This document shows, piece after piece, positions 52,335-63,490 of a stretch of 64,000 bases of DNA. The notes below the pieces were generated by a model. It had not been told where the DNA came from, did not search any database, and saw only the letters and a program-made list of their open reading frames with translations. The translations under genes and the position numbers were made by a program. The DNA lies in assembly GCF_029227915.1 (NCBI RefSeq), contig NC_079876.1:25579828-25643827 (forward strand). Reading direction: 5' to 3'. Position 1 is the stretch's first letter, and each line of letters begins with the position of its first letter. This stretch comes from Hydractinia symbiolongicarpus (taxonomy: Eukaryota; Cnidaria; Hydrozoa; Anthoathecata; Hydractiniidae).

Positions 52335-54500
52335 CTCCGCAATAAAGCTTCTAGACTGCGGTTAAAGTTACAAAAAGACTTCCCTGAACTCGTCTTCTAT
52401 CGCCGAAAATTTCGCAGAAAGAGCTACATTGTCTATGTAAAAGAATATGAGGCGGGGACACGTTAGAATCTGCAGATCTAACAGAAAGTGAAGGTACAAC
52501 ATCAGAGAGTTCTTCCAGCGACGAAAGTGAGTGGGGTGATAACGCGACCCAAGGGATTCCGAGCAACTATCTCTACCATGCAGCATTTTGCTTGTGCAAT
52601 GTCATCAAGGCGTCACAATCGTTCATCGTAAAAAGAGATGCTCGAGAATTTGTTCCTCCATTACTGTACAATTTCATGGCCTGGCTACTCAATATGAGTG
52701 ACGAACCTAATTTTGAGACACGCATTAACATCAAGGACTAGAAAGACGATCGAATCATTTTGTCGCTAGCACAAGATCTGATTTATAACGCGACAAATGG
52801 GAGAACAGTTACACCTAAATCAATGGCCTTGTCGATGGCTGTAAGACAACTAACTGGTAGCTCCAAGTTGATTAATATTTTAAACGGTTTCGGCCATTGC
52901 ACTTCCTACTCCTCTGTGCTATGTCATGATACTGCATTGCAGAAAAAGCAAGCTTGCGCTCGTCTGATTTATCAGAAAACGTCGATCGCAAAAAATTTCT
53001 TACCGTTGCTGTAGACAATGCTGACTTTGCTGAGGAAACTAAGAAGCAAACACACATCACCAACATGATCATGATTCAAAACAATGTCACAGACAATCAA
53101 ACAAGTGTGTCATCGATAAAAAGATCAGAAAAAGTCTTGATGTTCCTTTAAATGATTTAAAGTCTTTTAAATTGGGTAAAAAAGAAACTCCTACTTTTTC
53201 TTCTAATGTAAATCTAACGAAAATAGCATATGAACATCACGCCTTCACAGGTTGCGATTCAGTTAGTTTCTTTCATGGAAAAGGAAAAAAGAAATGCTTT
53301 GACGTAATGAAAACCAAGCCACTTTACATAGATTTTTTTTTAACCCTCAGAGATGTAGCCGGTGCTACGGAAGAGAGCTATAATAAAGCTGCTGTCTTTG
53401 TTTTCAGTTTATACGGTTCTCAGACAGTATCCAGTCTTGTCTATGGAGAGTGACGACTCCACTTATTACCCCAGTGAAAAATAAAACAAAATCAAATAAA
53501 AATTAAGTTAGCAAGGGTGTTTGATCATACTAGGTCTTGTCTTTGGAGAGTGACGACTCTACTTATTACCCCAGTTAAAAAAAAAAAAAAATAAATAAAT
53601 AAAAAAAAAATATTAGCAGGGGGGTTTGATCACACATGATCTTGTCTTTGGAGAGTAACGACTCCACTTATTACCTGAGTTAAAAACAAAGAATAGCACA
53701 GTTGAACAGAAAGTGGTCAAAGTTAATTTTAGGAAGATAGGGATGTCTAGTTTCTGCTGATGACCGTCCGCGGACCTCTTCGAGGTGACCCAGCTAGACA
53801 TCCAGGGTACTTAGGTTTAGAAATATGGGTCGAAACCTAACTGCCATTGGTTAAAGTTCTGTTCATCTTTTCAAATGTGTTGTGTCCTTTTTATTTTTTA
53901 TTTTTTAATATTTTTTTTAATTCCTTGTAAAAAGGGAGAATTGTGCTTTTAGAGGCATATTCTCTAGAGGAGTACAACCTCTTGCTTGTTTCCAAAGACC
54001 TAACAGGTTGAGTTCATCATTGCGGTGGCTTGCCACCTCTTTGTAAATTATTTTCCTCAACAATCAATAGTACAAGATTGTACCTTTTCACTCGTGGAAA
54101 ATGCAGCGAAGATCTTTTGCCACCAACAGACCATGCCTTGCGCTACCATCTTTTAAGAGCTATATACCAAGCTTTTATCTGGAAACGACGCACTGTTCAG
54201 TTCATTCCAGATATTAGCATAACCGACCATGACTGGACGTTGAATAACAGCTCGCTTGTAATCAGATGGCTCGATCAAAAACCTGCAACACAAGCATTAC
54301 TTCAAACAGCAACGTGCCAATGCAAAAAATCATGCACCAACAATGCTTGTGGTTGCAGAAAAAGCGGTCTCGAGTGCTCCAGTTTATGTTTATGTGAAAA
54401 CTGTGAAAACGCGAAGCCTCTTGAAGCTGATGGTACTAGCACCGAATCATCTGATAACAACTCAGAGAGCGATGAGGACATAGATTTTAACGTTTCTTAA
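52335..54500 (+). pseudogene. FEN-like / Cys-rich multicopy protein, interrupted
   Basis: Shifted frames form one gene of a large family in cnidarians and other invertebrates whose name I do not know. LQKDFPELVFYRRKFR (about 52370) and FVPPLLYNFMAWL (about 52650) precede a TAG codon and MALSMAVRQLTGSSKL with ILNGFGHCTSYSSV (about 52820-52910). VAVDNADFAEETKKQTH (about 53000) and YEHHAFTGCDSVSFFHGKGKKK (about 53230-53300) resemble the acidic strand and GCDY..GIGKK motif of FEN/XPG-type nucleases. After an inserted retroelement (53437-54048) comes LYLFTRGKCSEDLLPPTDHAL. A Cys-rich tail, CQCKKSCTNNACGCRKSG, is followed by an acidic end. The nuclease assignment is inference from the motif. Stops, shifts and the insertion make it a pseudogene. 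Confidence 0.55.
53437..54048 (+). mobile_element. USP retroelement family 2, 3'-end-only copy
   Basis: A 5'-truncated insertion in the FEN-like pseudogene. It begins at the first H1 hairpin, has three H1 copies about 100 bp apart (about 53437, 53533, 53637), then the H2 region (53741-53803), the H3 stem CTAGAGG/CCTCTAG near 53965, the ACCT/AGGT hairpin and GGTGGC/GCCACC near 54030. It ends in TTTGTAAATTATTTTC. Host coding sequence resumes directly after. Confidence 0.75.
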
Positions 54501-55430
54501 CATATGAAAGCAGCGTTTTCATTTCATTTTATTTTATCGGGTAGCATGAAGATCATCGCTATGATCTTCTGAGACTTAACATTCTTAATATTATACTGTC
54601 TAACAATCATAAAGGCTTAGGCAAGAATATAATAACTAATGGCGACAAAATTTTGTCCATTTACAGCCAAAATGTTGCTTTTTCATGTTATCGAGTATCG
54701 ATACATAACGATATCACACGATAAAGGAATAATCGCATGTTAAATGCAGTTATTGAAAATATTTTTGCATTAAGTAAGTTAGTTGTACGTACTTTTTAAA
54801 AAAGAAAAGTTTTGGCTTTGTTGTAATGTTATTATTAGTTAGAAACGCGTAAAATCGATAATGCACTATATCACACGATAACACATTTTTAAACCCTTAA
54901 TTACACGAAAACTGCGGGGTATCGAAATTGGTAACATCGATAATATAAACCAGTACAACCCAAAGCGCTAATTTAACCAAAAAAATATTGCTCACCAAAT
55001 ATGGGCAACGAAAGTTATTTTAGAGAGCTTTTTATTGAACATAGCCCACGGCCTAACTACTAATGATTTATTTCGTAATGTAGGTTAAAATACAAAGGCA
55101 GCTTAAAAGCTGATGTGGACCTAAGAGAGTTCCTAACTTTTTTGTGTTTCTTTAACTAGATTTAACATATTTTGTTTTCTCTCTTTTGATATTTGTAATC
55201 ATTCACAACCAGATTATGTTCTTCTGAAATTGGGTTTGGAATCTCCTGAAATAACGTCACATTGCTTTTGCCATTACAAATCGATGTGCCCATATGACAT
55301 GTACTGCTGATCTCCTCTCTATATGCTGATTTGGTTAATGATAGATACTCTTCAACTTTTTCTTCTATTCTGGTTAATGTTATGTCCAGGGAGATTAATT
55401 TTCACAGTGGGTTGACCCTAACTGTTCTTT
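54501..55430. other. No recognisable gene
   Basis: AT-rich. ATCGATA words and CACGATAA occur several times at 54685-54950. No other signal seen. Confidence 0.4.
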
Positions 55431-55541
55431 TAGAGGCATTTTCTCTGGATGAGTACAACCTCGAGCTTATTTCCAAAGACCTAACAGGTTGAGTTCATCA
55501 TTGCAGTAGCTAGCCACCTCTTTGTAAATTATTTTCTTTTT
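55431..55541 (+). repeat. Short family-2 3'-end fragment
   Basis: Only the last 110 bp of the family-2 3' UTR: a diverged H3 stem, CCTAACAGGTT and the final CCACCTCTTTGTAAATTATTTTC. It shares the 3' end with the other copies, as expected for extreme 5' truncation. Confidence 0.65.
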
Positions 55542-55689
55542 CAGGTAAACTGTGTTGCTCATTCCCATAGGCGTAACAGCCTTTACCAAAAAAGCAGAAT
55601 GGGCTAAGCACTTAGTACAGTTAAACAGAGCTGAACAGGTGTATAGAGGCGCAATACCATTTTCCAAAAAAAGTTATTTACAACTTTGG

Positions 55690-56690
55690 TTTAAATGAAA
55701 ACTTCCAGGGTCGTGGGGGAGGAAAATGTAAATCCGAGCAGTTTTGTATTGCCCTAGCTAGTTCATTCGAACCAGTTTCCCGTCAATACCCAGAGGGTAA
55801 AGAGTCCGGCTCACTCTTCTCTGGTAACTTAAATGAAGCTTAGCAAGGGGGGCTGTCTTTGGGTGTAACGATCCCACTTATTACCCCAGTTAAGTTTACT
55901 AACTTGGTCATAACAGCCTCCTGTGTAAGGCTAAGTGTTCGGGCCCTGTAACACATGTGGAAAGCTACAGCCAGAGTCACACCTGTAACCAGTCCGTTTA
56001 TGTTGTTAACTCTGTCTTATGTCGTACTGTTTGTGATTGAAGGATTGTTAGTGCCAACGGCCTTGTGTCAAAAATTGCCTCTCATATTACTGCTTACCCT
56101 GGTACCCTTTCCATACCTTTTACCGTAGATGGAGAAGTGAAATTTCGTGAAAATTTTCAATTAAGGGCTATTATCAACCATTGCGGCAACTTATATAATG
56201 TCACTACACAACCATAGCCTTCGACCAAATGGTTCACAGGTGGATACATTGCAACGATAGAGCAGTAATTTTCTGTTCTATTAACAGTCACGAGTCATAT
56301 GTTTTCTTTTTGGAAGAGCTGAGGTAAGAATATTTTAACCAGAATGAGTCAGCAATTGGGATTGACTACACTCAGTCTTGTCTTTGGAGAGTGACGACTC
56401 CACTTATTACCCAAGTCAAAAATAAAAACAAAATCAAGTAAAAATTAAGTTAGCAAGGGTGTTTGATCATACTAGGTCTTGTCTTTGGAGAGTGACGACT
56501 CCACTTATTACCCCAGTTAAAAAAAAAAAAATTTAGCAGGTGGGTTTGATCACACATGATCTTGTCTTTGGAAAGTAACGACTCCACTTTTTATCTGAGT
56601 TAAAAACAGAGAATAGCACAGTTGAAAAAAAATTGGTCAAATTTTACTTTAGGAAGATAGGGATGTCTAGTTTCTGCTGATGAACTCCTG
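55690..56690 (+). pseudogene. Partial USP retroelement copy, USP end and 3' UTR
   Basis: It begins with family-1-like 3' UTR sequence (55690-56055, H1 at about 55853), then the USP end: TAGTGCCAACGGCC, VDGEVKFR, IINHCGNL and WIHCNDRAV (about 56060-56275). Three H1 hairpins follow (about 56383, 56473, 56563), then the first 40 bases of H2, where similarity stops at about 56690. It closely parallels 60352-61390 but with a 56-bp deletion between two GGTC words near 55908 and small losses in the USP frame. Confidence 0.7.
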
Positions 56691-57800
56691 CACCTTTGTG
56701 AACTCAACAAACTACTCTTCAATGACCTTAACCAAATTTTGTGTTTTTCGCAACTTTTGTGTTCAGTATGGCTGAATTAGTATGCGTGTGAATTTTTCAG
56801 TGTCAGGAAATCCTTGTGGTGCATTATTGTTAGTGTCAAGTTATATTGTGCCAGGGGTTATTTTTAAAACTTAAAATTGTTGGAACAAAATAATAAATAA
56901 CCTTGGGAAGAGTTCATTTATTATTTTTTGCGATAATATCATTCTAGACTTATTAATAAATTTATAAGAAGAATGACATTTGCCACCCATAATATAAAAG
57001 GTCAATAAATAAACTAATCGAAAAATTTTCCTCCTCTAAAAAAATTTGTGGAAACGAAAGAAAGTTTTGTCAAAGAAACATTGGATTGTAAACCTTAAAA
57101 TACTTTTCAGCAGGAACCGGTCGATTTATTAATTTGTTTTTTAATAACTTACAGTTAAAAGTTCTTCTAATATCAGCCTGGTTTTTCTTATGATCATGTT
57201 TCTTATTATAAAAAATATATATGATATTTATTAGAACGAAACTAGGCCTTATGTGTGCACTCCTATGTGTATAGAAACAATTGTTGTAACTTGTGAAATT
57301 TCAGTGTGATTATGCTTGTACTAGGATAATGTGTTAAAATAATTTTTGTCGTTTTCTTATGGGTTCTTTTGGGGGGGGGGTTGTTGTTTTAGGTCATCTT
57401 GCTACATTTCGGAAGGCTGGAAGTTTACTGTATAGACAAAAATGTTACCTAACTATGTGCGAGACTTGTTCAAACGATTAAACAAGCAAATTAAACCCTA
57501 TACAATGTTGTCATTATTATTTTGTAAATTTTTTGATTTAAAAGATTAGATTAAAAGTCACGTTTTAAAGTTAATTTTAAGTTTTAGAATGCTTTCAGAA
57601 ATCTGCAAATGCGATTAAATTTTCAAGCAGATAGTTTCGTTTTATTATTTTCTGCACCCGGTTTCGTCAGATTTATATTTGCGTTGTGCTCAATGCCTAT
57701 ACAACTTCCGAATTCAGTCCTACTTTGTTCTCACTTTTGACACTTACGGTAGTAAAGGTAGAAGTGCAAGAAAAATCAGATTCTGGTTTGCTCTTATTTT
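56691..57800. other. No recognisable gene
   Basis: AT-rich spacer with a G run of 10 near 57370. No coding or RNA signal recognised. Confidence 0.4.
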
Positions 57801-57906
57801 CTAACAAACTTATTGATACTGAAGGTAATAAAAACAAGATCCCAGACCAACCCCTAACAAACTTTTTGATACTGAAGGTAATAAAAACAAAATCCCCGAC
57901 CAACCC
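57801..57906. repeat. 53-bp tandem duplication at a truncation point
   Basis: Two adjacent 53-bp units (57801-57853, 57854-57906) begin CTAACAAACTT and end ACCAACCC, with a few substitutions. They abut the 5' end of the family-2 copy. Confidence 0.85.
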
Positions 57907-57909
57907 CCA

Positions 57910-60900
57910 ATAAAAGCTTTTATGGATAATATATTCTTAATGTCCACGTCTATTCCAAGCACTCAAAATTTATTAAACAGGTGTACAACAGCTCTTGATT
58001 CGGTAGGCATGTCGTTTAGGCCTTCTAAATCACGCAGCATTGTTATTGATAAGGGAAAAGTCGTCCAAAGTTCACCGTTTACAGTTGGCAGCGAAAAAAT
58101 TCCATCCATTCATTCTAATCCAATTAGTTTTTTAGGCAGAACAATAAACTCATCCTTGTCTGATTCTGCTGCAATACAAGTATTTCTAAATGATGCCGAA
58201 GACAAACTTATAGCTATAGACAGGTCCCTTCATAAAGGGGTCCATAAGGTTTGGTTTTTACACCATCTGTTAATTCCCAGAATCCGCTGGCCATTATTAA
58301 TTTATGAAGTTTCTCTATCTACTATCACAAAACTAGAGCAAAGATTTTCTGTTTTCATTAGGAAATGGTTAAAACTACATCATTCAATTTCTAACATTTC
58401 CTTATAATCCTTGACATCGCCTTGTCCTCTTCCCCTGAAAAGTCTTGCATCTGTTCTCAAATCTGCCAAAATCAGTGGACATCTGTTACTAAGAGATTCT
58501 ATCGACCCTTGTGTGTCTAAGTGCGTACCAGATTTGAAAGCTGGAAATTGGAAAGTTAGTGAGGCAGTTCTTTCGGCGGATAGTCAGCTGAATTTCAAAA
58601 GGATTTTAGGCTTGCATCAGACTGGTCGAGCTGGCTTAGGGCTCTTAGACCACAAAAATATACCACCAAAAGCACTTATGCTTACCGAAAGCTTGTTTCC
58701 AATATCATTGAAGAAAATGAAGAAGATATTTACCATGCCAGAGCTGTACAGTTGCATTTGCAAGGCAATTGGACGAAATGCTGCTCTTATGTGAAAAATG
58801 ATTTATCTTGGAGAACAATTCTTTCACTGCCACAATGTCTAACTTCCTTTTGTATAGGAGCAACCTACGACACCCTTCCCTCCCCAACCAATCTTGTGAG
58901 GTGGGGAATTGAGAAAGACAAAAGTTGCATTTTGTGCAAGAAACCATCCTCAAATGTCTCCCACATATTGGGTGCCTGTAGGACCTCCCTTACGCAGGGT
59001 AGATACACATGCCGTCATGACTCGGTTTTAATAGTTTTGGTTAAGGCATTAAAAGAGTTTTTGGTATCATATGAACCTCTTAAGGTTTCCAAGTGCAACA
59101 AAATTAATTTCATTCCGGCCGGTCAATCACCATCTAAGAAGAGGCATACAAAGTGTCCAGACCTTCTTCACCTTGCTTCTGATTGGAAAATACTGTCAGA
59201 TTTAGATTCTGTTTTAGTTGTTCCACCATACATTGCAATAACACAACTACGCCTAGACGTGTTATTAATATCCAGTTCTTCCAAAACTGTAATTATGTTA
59301 GAACTGACTTGTCCATGTGAAGAGAACACGGAATATTGGCACAAACGAAAGCTTAGCAAATATTCTTCACTTTGTTATGCTATGAAAAACAATGGATGGA
59401 TCGTGCATTTCTTTGCCATTGGGGTGGGTGCAAGGGGTTTTTGTTCAGAATCAGTAAGGACCTGTTTTCGTCACCTTGGTTTCCCTAACAAGCCTTTACG
59501 TTCCCTATTAAAATCCCTAACTTTTACCTCCATGAGTGCTACTTTTTACATCTGGATGTCTCGAAATTCTACCACTTGGGTTGAGCCTGAAAAAGCCCCA
59601 ATCATTCAAGTTTCTTCTGTTACAAATATGGAATGTAAGAAATCTAAAACCCCTGAGAAATCTTCCGCAAATCACACAAAATCTTGTAAAATCAAAAAAC
59701 CCGAAAAACCTGCTACAAGGTCTTCCAAAACAACAGTCGCATTGCCATCTAACCCTGATTTTAGGAATAGCGGTCTAGAAAACTTGGGAAACACATGTTA
59801 TGCAAACTCTATCTTACAATATTTTTATAACCTTCCAAAAGTTAAAGAAGCCATTTCTGTCAGCAAAACAACCTCAAAGTTAGGCGAAGCATTTGTAGGT
59901 GTTCTTCAAAGTTTGGCTGTTTCTAGAAGTCCAGTTGATCCCTCCCATTTTTTGCGTGCTATGAAACATCATATCTCAGCTGCGAAGGGAAGTGCATTTA
60001 ATATCCTTGCTCAGCACGACGTCCCCGAGGTTCTTGAATATCTCCTACCTGGTCTGTCATTAGACTTTCCATTTCTTGGAAGTCTTTTTAGTATTGGCAT
60101 CAAGACATCAACTACTTGCAATTCATGTCATATTACCAGCTCCTCAGAAGTTATAGCACCATGCATCCAACTTTCTCTGCACCCTACGTTACAATCTTCC
60201 TTAGATAATTTCTTCGAAAGCGAGGAGTTGTCAGGCACTAATGCCTACTTCTGCCATGTTTGCAACGCTCATCAAACTGCTCTAGTTGAAAAAGAGGTAG
60301 TGTCGTGCGGTTCCCATCTCATTTTACAGCTGAAACGTTTTGCCAGTGCCAGGAAAATGTAAATCCGAGCAGTTTTGTATTGCCCTAGCTAGTTCATTCG
60401 AATCAGTTTCCCGTCAATACCCAGAGGGTAAAGAGTCCGGCTCACTCTTCTCTGGAAACTTAAATGAAGCTTAGCAAGGGGGGTTGTCTTTGGGTGTAAC
60501 GACCCCACTTATTACCCCAGTTGAGTTTACTAACTTGGTCTTCAGGCTTGACAACCCTGCTGTCCTTAGTTAAAATATGTACAGGTTGGTCCTGTCATAA
60601 CAGCCTCCTGTGTAAGGCTAAGTGTTCGGGCCCTGTAACACATGTGGAAAGCTACAGCCAGAGTCACACCTGTAACCAGTCCGTTTATGTTGTTAACTCT
60701 GTCTTATGTCGTATTGTTTGTGATTGAAGGATTGTTAGTGCCAACGGCCTTGTGTCAAAAATTGCCTCTCGTATTACTGCTTACCCTGGTACCCTTTCCA
60801 TACCTTTAACCGTAGATGGAGAAGTGAAATTTCGTAAAAATTTTCAATTAAGAGCTATTATCAACCATTGCGGCAACTTAAATAATGGTCACTACACAAC

Positions 60901-60994
60901 CATAGCCTTCGACCAAATGGTACACAGGTGGATACATTGCAACGATAGAGCAGTATTTTTCTGTGATGACCGCCTGATTAACAGTCACGAGTGA
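57910..60994 (+). pseudogene. Family-2 RLE-USP polyprotein, truncated and interrupted
   Basis: RT thumb region 57910-58794 (KAFMDNIFLMSTS, then FRPSKSRSIVIDKG) with a TAA near 58408 and a one-base shift near 58660. The frame from 58752 has the finger CILC / HILGAC (about 58930-58980), the endonuclease LELTCPCEEN (about 59300) and FFAIGVGARGFC, then the USP: LGNTCYANSILQY (Cys codon 59796-59798), AQHDVPEVLEY, CNSC and CHVC, and LQLKRFAS. After the insertion at 60352-60736 the frame continues with NGLVSKIASRITAYPGT, NNGHYTTIAFD (His) and WIHCNDRAVFF (Asn/Asp). The second Asp of the RT box reads Asn here. Precise excision of the insert plus one 7-bp duplicate would leave one continuous USP frame. 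Confidence 0.85.
60352..60736 (+). mobile_element. Short family-1-like insertion with 7-bp duplication
   Basis: 385 bp of family-1-like 3' UTR (H1 at about 60485-60520) lie between AGTGCCA at 60345-60351 and AGTGCCA at 60737-60743. This is a target-site duplication of a 5'-truncated retroelement or of a SINE that borrows the same 3' end. Confidence 0.75.
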
Positions 60995-61695
60995 TTTGTT
61001 TTCTTTTTAGAAGAGCTGAGATATGAATATTTTAACCAGAATGAGTCAGCAAGGGGGCTTGACTACACTCAGTCTTGTCTTTGGAGAGTGACGACTCCAC
61101 TTATTACCCCAGTCAAAATAAAACAAAGTCAAATAAAAATTAAGTTAGCAAGGGTGTTTGATCATACTAGGTCTTGTCTTTGGAGAGTCTTATTACCCCA
61201 GTTAAAAAAAAAAAAAATAAATAAATAAAAATATAAAAAAATATTAGCAGGGGGGTTTGATCACACATGATCTTGTCTTTGGAGAGTAACGACTCTACTT
61301 ATTAACTGAGTTTAAAACAAAGAATAGCACAGTTGAACAGAAAGTTGTCAAAGTTAATTTTAGGAAGATAGGGATGTCTAGTTTCTGCTGATGACCGTCC
61401 GCGAACCTCTTCGAGGTGACCCAGCTAGACATCCAGGGTACTTAGGTTCAGAAATATGGGTCGAAACCTACCTGCCCTTGGTTAAAGTTCTGTTCATCTT
61501 TTCAAATGTGTTGTGTCCTTTTTATTTATTTTTTTTATATATATTTTTTTAATTCCTTATAAAAAGGGAGGATTGTGCTTTTAGAGGCATATTCTCTAGA
61601 GGAGTACAACCTCTAGCTTGTTCCAAAGACCTAACAGGTTGAGTTCATCATTGCGATGGCTTGCCACCTCTTTGTAAATTATTTTCTTCTTTTTT
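60995..61695 (+). promoter_or_regulatory. Family-2 3' UTR, chain of hairpins
   Basis: Order: H1 at about 61074, a partly deleted H1 at about 61172, H1 at about 61271, the H2 region 61372-61434 (outer arms GGATGTCTAG / CTAGACATCC enclosing CCTC-TTC-GAGG), the H3 stem CTAGAGG/CCTCTAG near 61605, ACCT-AAC-AGGT near 61635 and GGTGGC-like/GCCACC near 61660. Poly-T tracts lie between. It is shared with copies at 30.1, 53.4 and 55.4 kb and, diverged, 17.0 kb. Confidence 0.7.
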
Positions 61696-61734
61696 TTCTT
61701 TCCATCGGAAAAATATTAGGGTAATAAATATCCA

Positions 61735-63490
61735 CTAAGATCAGTGCACACTTGCTGCTAAAGGAGAAAGATCCATTGGTTTTAACGGCTGTGCCAACGT
61801 GAAAGGCCGATAGATGGAGCGTGTCTAAATCAATTAGAATTGCTAAAGCAGTATTGAAGATAAGGAAAATATGGGTTCACCCCACCTAGGTAAGGGCGGT
61901 TTAGGTCTCTATTCTAAACCTAAGGTACCTTCTCTTACACAGTCTCGCCCTTACATGAAAATAGTATCAGTGACTGCAAAAGAAATCGATGAAGAAAAGG
62001 ATACGGGCAGAGCTTTGCAACTGCAGGTGGAAGAAAGTTCGACCAGATCGGCCAATTATATTAGGAACAACTCCTCCTGGAAATCTTTGCTTGCCATAAC
62101 ACCAAAACTGTTGTCGTTCTGTTTAACCTCCACCTACGATGTTCTTTCTTCGCCAAGTAATTTAAGGCGTTCGCCTATATGTACCAAATCCTTCTGTTTC
62201 TTGTGTGAAAAACAAGTCTGCACTACAGCTAACAATTTAGGTGCCTGCAAAACCGGGGTAGATTCTAGTTTCGTCACGACTCCGTCTTGTGCGAACTTTC
62301 ACAGTTAATAACTACGTTTTCTAAATCTATTTCCTCTCCTGTAAAGCACCTAAATATTATAAAATTTGTTACAACCGGTAGGCACACTTCTAGCAAGAAA
62401 TCAAAACCAATAGGCCTTTTGCATCTTGCCATTGGTTATTTCATTCAGATTTAAACAGTGGACTAATTTCTCTTCGAATCTTGCCATAACATCGGATAGA
62501 CCAGATCTTGTACTGTATTCCAACAACAGCAAATTATTTTAATCAAACTTACTTGCCCGTGTGAGGAAAACATGGAAACCTTTGGTTAATATCATCGAGC
62601 ACAATGGGTGCCAGGTATATCTGTTCGCAATCGAAGTGGGTGCGCGTGGACATTTCTCTCGGTTGTTTGCCATTTGTTTAAAAAGATTGGATTTCCCAAA
62701 CGAAGAGGCTTTTCAAGCCAATAGTGTCTAAAGGTCGCTTACGCCCGGACCCAGAATCACCTACCAACAGCACTCCAGTAAAACCAACTCATGCCGGCCT
62801 GTTGTCTGAATCCACCATGGTGTGGTAGACCCTTCCACCTTTCTCAGAGCTTTACAACAAAAGATGTCTAATGATGGAAGCAACCCATTCAATATCAATA
62901 TTCAGCAGGATGTTCCTGAGATTCTACACCATGTATTGAACGAGTTAACACCGCCATCAGTTATTGCTATCATTACCAACATAGTAATTACAACGATATC
63001 ATGTAATTCATGCCTCTTCATGTCTTCTAATAGGGAGGAAAGTATGCCCATTGTGCCACCCCCTATTTCAAACAATATAGCAGACTTCATTAATTGTATT
63101 TTGCAACCAGAATACATGTCTTGAAATGACACATAGATGTGTCCACAGACCTCTTTCCATCAAGACAGTACAGTACCCGAGAAACTGCCTTCGCCCAATG
63201 TGGAGATATATTGATCATCCAACTGAAGAGGTACAACTACCTCCAAGGAAGATCTGTGAAAAATAATAAATATGTTTCTTGCCTCGCCCAACGGTGGCGA
63301 CACCTTGAAAGTTCATTCCTTCCTGCGGATGATTTATCATTCCCAAACCCATATAAATTAACCACCACTATAATCATTCGGCACACTGGCAGCTGGTCAC
63401 TATTGGGCCTTCATAAAAGATCAGAGTGTCAATACCTGGTTAAAATGTGATGATAGGGCAGTGATTAGTGTCAAGCCAGCTGACCTGAAT
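61735..63490 (+). pseudogene. Family-3 RLE-USP polyprotein, decayed
   Basis: A third, more decayed family. 61871-62308 is close to family 1 (GKGGLGLYSKPKV, KEIDEEKD, RALQLQVEES, LSFCLTSTYDVLSSPSNLRR and the finger CFLC / NLGACKT). Around 62540-62650 the endonuclease remains as TCPCEENM and IEVGARG-like pieces in shifted frames. The USP part (62822-63450) has VDPSTFLRALQQKM, IQQDVPEILHHVL, CNSCL, IIQLKRYNYLQG and, around 63385, IRHTGSW with the shifted GHYW-like His box, then a CDDRAV-like box near 63450. The Cys box GNTCYAN is missing. Several stops and shifts are present. Confidence 0.75.

Larger units (their letters stand above)
57907..61695 (+). mobile_element. USP retroelement family 2, longest copy, 5'-truncated
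   Basis: Starts at the catalytic box of the reverse transcriptase (KAFMDN) and continues through the zinc finger, RLE and USP to a 3' UTR ending TTTGTAAATTATTTTC at about 61690. A 385-bp piece of family-1-like 3' UTR is inserted in the USP. Family 1 and 2 proteins share all domains in the same order but differ widely in sequence. Confidence 0.8.

Noticed and set aside
53741-53803. H2 region as a hammerhead ribozyme
   Set aside because: One strand has CTGATGA and the other has GAAAC before an arm, but no single strand has the CUGANGA, stem II, GAAA, NUH order.
61372-61434. H2 region as an HDV-like ribozyme
   Set aside because: I could not lay out the nested pseudoknot with the catalytic C; only simple hairpins fit.
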